A DNA stretch of 24,728 nucleotides, taken from contig DATMSM010000097.1 of the NCBI GenBank assembly GCA_035565355.1, positions 1-24,728 on the forward strand, written 5' to 3'. Under the pieces are notes generated by a model. The model searched no databases. It was not told where the DNA came from and was given only the letters and a program-made list of their open reading frames with translations. Both the position numbers and the translations under genes were made by a program. Source of the DNA: Ga0074130 sp035565355 (GTDB lineage: Bacteria; Pseudomonadota; Gammaproteobacteria; Burkholderiales; Rhodocyclaceae). Positions 22,226 through 24,728 of the stretch are shown here, in pieces (the first letter of the stretch is position 1; the number at the start of each line of letters is the position of its first letter).

Positions 22226-23926
22226 TCACTTGCTCAGTTCGTGCGGGAAATACTTGATCACGCACTGGATGACGTTCGGGGCAGCTTGACCCAGACCGCA
22301 GATGGACGCATCGCCCATCGCACGTGCCAGTTCGTCAAGCAAAGGCTGATCCCACTTGTCGGTGCCCATCAGGCCGGCGGCCTTGCTGGTGCCGACGCGG
22401 CACGGGGTACATTGGCCGCAGGACTCATCGGCGAAGAAGCGCATGGCATTGGCAGCCATAGCGCGCGCGGTGTCCTTGTTGGACAGTACGACCACAGCGG
22501 CGGAACCGATGAAGCAGCCGTACTGGTTGAGGGTGTCGAAGTCCATCGGGATGTCGCCCATCGAAGCCGGCAGGATGCCGCCCGAAGGACCACCCGGCAT
22601 GTAGCCGTAGAACTCGTGACCGTCGAGCATGCCACCGCAGTACTCGTCGATCAGTTCCTTCATGGTGATACCGGCCGGAGCCAGATGCACGCCCGGCTTC
22701 TTGACGCGGCCGGAGATGGAGAAGGAACGCAGACCCTTGCGCTCGTTGCGACCGAAGCTGGTGAACCAGTCGGCACCCTTTTCGAGGATGTCGCGGACCC
22801 AGAACACGGTTTCCATGTTGTGCTCGAGGGTCGGACGGCCGAACAGACCGACTTGCGCCACATACGGCGGGCGCAGACGCGGCATGCCGCGCTTGCCTTC
22901 GATCGATTCGATCATCGCGGATTCTTCACCGCAGATGTAGGCGCCAGCACCGCGGCGCAGATAGATCGGCGGCAGTGCGACCGGCGCATTGGCTTGCAGG
23001 GCGGCGATTTCCTTTTCCAGGATTTCGCGCACGTGAGCGTATTCGTCACGCAGGTAGATGTAGATGGATTCGATACCGACAGCCCAGGCGGCGATCAGCA
23101 TGCCGTCGAGGAAGCGATGCGGATCGCGTTCGAGGTAGTAGCGGTCCTTGAAGGTGCCAGGTTCGCCTTCGTCGATGTTCACAGCCATCAGACGCGGGCC
23201 TTGCTCGGCGCGGACGATGCGCCACTTGCGACCGGACGGGAAGCCTGCGCCGCCCAGACCGCGCAGACCGGAGTTTTCCATGGTCTTCAGCACGGACTCG
23301 ACGTCGATCTTGCCGCTCATGCAGTCGGCCAGGGTCTTGTAACCGCCTTCAGCCTTATATTGCTCGAAGCCGACATACTCGGTCAGCTTGGCCTTGATGT
23401 CCTTGTTGGCAACAGCGGTCTTGACGCTGTCGACGGTGGCGTTGTCGATCGGGTTCTGACCGACGACCACGACCGGAGCCGATTCGCAACGGCCGACGCA
23501 GGGAGCGTGCAGCACGCGCACCTTGGCGCCGAGGATGGCGGGCAGCTTGTCCAGCAGCTCGTTGGCACCGGCCAGTTCGCACGACATCGAGTCGCAGACG
23601 CGCACGGTCAGCTCTTCCGGAGCGGTTTCGCCCAGGTTGGTGCGGACCACGTCGAAGTGGTGGTAGAAGGTGGCGACTTCGTAAACTTCAGTCATCGCCA
23701 TACCCATTTCGGCAGCCAGGGCGACAACATGGTTATCCGAGATGTGACCGTAGGTGTCCTGGATCTTGTGCAGGTGTTCGATCAGCAGATCGCGGCGGCG
23801 CGGCTCGTCCTTGAGCAGTGCGCGGATTTCCTCTGCTGCCTTGGGGTCGACCGGGCGGCCCTTGGGGGTCGCACGCGCCTTGCGCATACGGCCTGCGTCA
23901 GCAATCGGGATAACGGTGGTACTCAT
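22226..23926 (-). CDS. fdhB: NAD-dependent formate dehydrogenase, fused gamma-beta (NuoE-NuoF) subunit
   Basis: A 566-residue diaphorase subunit that passes electrons from the alpha subunit to NAD+. The N-terminal third is a NuoE/FdsG-like thioredoxin-fold domain with [2Fe-2S] ligands C111, C116, C143 and C147. The rest is NuoF/FdsB-like: GLRGLGGAGFPSGRKW (FMN/NADH region), GAGAYICGEESAMIESIEGKRG, and the [4Fe-4S] site ESCGQCTPCRVGT with a later Cys in SICGLGQ. In Cupriavidus-type Fds these are two proteins; here they are one, as in Methylobacterium Fdh1B. The start at 23926 is preferred over an in-frame ATG at 24013 because MSTTVIPIADAG begins the plausible protein and GAGG lies upstream. 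It is the first gene of fdhBA and has a leader of about 220 bases if the candidate promoter at 24156-24183 is used. Confidence 0.94.
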   Translation of the reverse strand: MSTTVIPIADAGRMRKARATPKGRPVDPKAAEEIRALLKDEPRRRDLLIEHLHKIQDTYGHISDNHVVALAAEMGMAMTEVYEVATFYHHFDVVRTNLGETAPEELTVRVCDSMSCELAGANELLDKLPAILGAKVRVLHAPCVGRCESAPVVVVGQNPIDNATVDSVKTAVANKDIKAKLTEYVGFEQYKAEGGYKTLADCMSGKIDVESVLKTMENSGLRGLGGAGFPSGRKWRIVRAEQGPRLMAVNIDEGEPGTFKDRYYLERDPHRFLDGMLIAAWAVGIESIYIYLRDEYAHVREILEKEIAALQANAPVALPPIYLRRGAGAYICGEESAMIESIEGKRGMPRLRPPYVAQVGLFGRPTLEHNMETVFWVRDILEKGADWFTSFGRNERKGLRSFSISGRVKKPGVHLAPAGITMKELIDEYCGGMLDGHEFYGYMPGGPSGGILPASMGDIPMDFDTLNQYGCFIGSAAVVVLSNKDTARAMAANAMRFFADESCGQCTPCRVGTSKAAGLMGTDKWDQPLLDELARAMGDASICGLGQAAPNVIQCVIKYFPHELSK

Positions 23927-24126
23927 CGCAAATAACCTCGATTCGTTAGGGGTACTTTTTTTGATTAAAGCATCGACCGCCGGGATCGCCCCGAGAAACA
24001 TGGGGCCGTTCATCCTTGCGACAACCCTGGTCGCCCGGAATTCCCGCGATCGTACTCAACGATGGCCACCCCAAGTCCTTGATTTCGCTGCATCGTCAGA
24101 ACCGCAAAAACGATAAAGGAATCCAG

Positions 24127-24167
24127 ATATGAAATCAGCCACCAAACCGGGCCATGGTATATGAAAT
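24127..24167. promoter_or_regulatory. Direct repeat ATATGAAAT overlapping the candidate fdhBA promoter
   Basis: ATATGAAAT occurs at 24127-24135 and again at 24159-24167. The copies are 32 bp apart, close to three helical turns. The second copy overlaps the candidate -10 (24156-24161). This is compatible with a regulator binding the same DNA face on both sides of the transcription start. Confidence 0.4.
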
Positions 24168-24183
24168 AGACTTCCACTGTCAA
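24156..24183 (-). promoter_or_regulatory. Candidate sigma70 promoter of fdhBA
   Basis: On the minus strand a perfect TTGACA (24178-24183) is followed after 16 bases by TATACC (24156-24161). It lies in the 663-base stretch without genes (23927-24589). That stretch also holds the pyk copy 2 terminator and hairpin, and is visibly more AT-rich than the coding DNA. The rest of the stretch shows no gene I can support. Confidence 0.5.
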
Positions 24184-24434
24184 TTTGGCGGCCGGGCGAA
24201 AATCCCGTCGCAGCGGGGGTTTACGTGAGTTTTTTGAAAACCAGCTAATTGGTCCAGAAAAATAAGTTATGGACGGACACACAAACAGACCTGGAGCAGC
24301 GCGTTTCATCTTTTTTTCGGCCAGTTTTCATGGGCGTCTACAGAGAGCCGAAGGCCAACTGGGAACCGTTCGCATCTAGTGACAGAGCGGCTTTTTGGTA
24401 AGGCAGGTGTATCGTTTGATAAACAACACAAATC

Positions 24435-24461
24435 AAAAAACCCCGCCGAAGCGGGGCTTTT
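24435..24461 (-). terminator. Rho-independent terminator of pyk copy 2
   Basis: CCCCGC (24441-24446) and GCGGGG (24451-24456) form a stem closed by a tetraloop that reads TTCG on the minus strand. In the leftward direction it is followed by TTTTTT. It lies about 130 bases after the pyk stop codon and can work in both directions. A perfect palindrome, GGCCGATCGGCC (24469-24480), is just upstream of it in the transcript. Confidence 0.9.
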
Positions 24462-24543
24462 CTTATCCGGCCGATCGGCCAGGCAGCAAACCAAGCAGGA
24501 ACAAAAGGCACGCAATGGTCGCGCCCTTCCCTTTCCCGGGATC

Positions 24544-24577
24544 CCGCCAGGGCACCCCACTCACGCGGGGCTGGCGG
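24544..24577 (-). other. Strong stem-loop directly after pyk copy 2
   Basis: CCGCCAG (24544-24550) pairs perfectly with CTGGCGG (24571-24577), and an inner CCCC/GGGG stem (24555-24558 with 24567-24570) stacks inside. There is no T tract, so this is more likely an mRNA 3'-end stabilising structure or processing site than a terminator. Pyk copy 1 has no equivalent. Confidence 0.6.
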
Positions 24578-24587
24578 CAGTTCGGGC

Positions 24588-24728
24588 GATCACTCGACCT
24601 TAGCGATATGTAGGAGGTTAGTGGTACCGGACTGACCGAAGGGGAGGCCGGCGATGATGACGACCTGGTCGCCCTGCTTGGCGAAGCCCTCGGACTTGGC
24701 GGCGGCGGTGCCGAGTTCGATCATTTGC
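24588..24728 (-). repeat. Terminal inverted repeat, right copy (pyk 3' end)
   Basis: This is the exact reverse complement of bases 1-141 and runs to the window edge. Identity ends two bases beyond the stop codon, after which the two downstream regions are unrelated. Confidence 0.97.
24590..24728 (-). CDS. pyk: Pyruvate kinase, C-terminal fragment (copy 2, cut by window edge)
   Basis: The last 45 residues of pyruvate kinase, identical at the DNA level to copy 1, with the stop codon at the complement of 24590-24592. It is transcribed leftward, in the same direction as fdhBA, frc and gcl-hyi-glxR. It is separated from them by its own terminator at 24435-24461, so it is upstream of, but not in one operon with, the formate dehydrogenase. 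As the last step from glycerate via PEP to pyruvate it fits the pathway. Whether both copies are full-length and identical throughout cannot be seen here. Confidence 0.8.
   Translation of the reverse strand, partial: QMIELGTAAAKSEGFAKQGDQVVIIAGLPFGQSGTTNLLHIAKVE

Noticed and set aside
23927..24013. 29-residue N-terminal extension of fdhB starting at 24013
   Set aside because: The extension has no family resemblance. The ATG at 23926 has GAGG upstream and begins the plausible protein.
24010..24309. 99-codon open frame on the minus strand upstream of fdhB
   Set aside because: No recognisable domain, no good ribosome binding site, and it overlaps the candidate fdhBA promoter and repeats. It is treated as non-coding leader.
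24306..24613. Short open frames on both strands around the pyk copy 2 terminator
   Set aside because: They run through a strong terminator stem and a hairpin and have no protein-like composition.
1..24728. Terminal inverted repeats as the ends of a transposon, linear plasmid or phage
   Set aside because: The repeat is coding sequence for the end of pyruvate kinase. No transposase, integrase, replication or phage gene is present and all contents are ordinary chromosomal genes.

Overview
The window is high-GC chromosomal DNA, most likely from a betaproteobacterium. The lines of evidence are a PEP-CTERM protein with a sigma54-type promoter, an ECF41 sigma factor, GC-rich codon use and a Frc/Gcl/formate dehydrogenase gene set. 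I cannot name a genus. Rhodocyclales, Burkholderiales or Neisseriales-like lineages are all possible. No rRNA, tRNA, CRISPR array or insertion sequence was recognised.

Layout. Both ends carry the same 141 bp, the 3' end of a pyruvate kinase gene, in inverted orientation and pointing inward (1-141 and 24588-24728). From left to right: pyk end; PIG3-type quinone oxidoreductase (-); a PanE/ApbA-family reductase resembling oxalyl-CoA reductase (+); a PEP-CTERM protein (+); a membrane GGDEF diguanylate cyclase (-); an ECF41 sigma factor and a CMD/AhpD-like protein (+), each preceded by an exact ECF41-type promoter; a tspO - phytanoyl-CoA-dioxygenase-like - sulP group (-); a small membrane protein and a DUF924 protein (+); an SDR oxidoreductase (-) and a secreted WG-repeat protein (-). 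The right-hand 10 kb is a metabolic block transcribed leftward: fdhB-fdhA (NAD-linked formate dehydrogenase), frc (formyl-CoA:oxalate CoA-transferase), gcl, hyi, glxR.

How the genes fit together. Frc activates oxalate to oxalyl-CoA. The PanE-like enzyme could reduce oxalyl-CoA to glyoxylate. Gcl joins two glyoxylates into tartronate semialdehyde, Hyi interconverts it with hydroxypyruvate, and GlxR reduces it to D-glycerate. Pyruvate kinase is the exit step after 2-phosphoglycerate and PEP. Formate released by Frc is oxidised to CO2 and NADH by FdhAB. This is a nearly complete oxalate/glyoxylate assimilation set. Oxalyl-CoA decarboxylase (oxc), glycerate kinase, formate dehydrogenase maturation genes and a recognised oxalate antiporter are not in the window. 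Rho-independent terminators follow fdhA, frc, glxR and probably gcl, so the block is several transcription units, not one operon.

Other regulatory structure: four terminators at unrelated places share nearly the same stem arm (AAAAAGCCGCTG); a -24/-12 promoter with an upstream dyad precedes the PEP-CTERM gene; and several palindromes or direct repeats lie in promoter regions of the metabolic genes.
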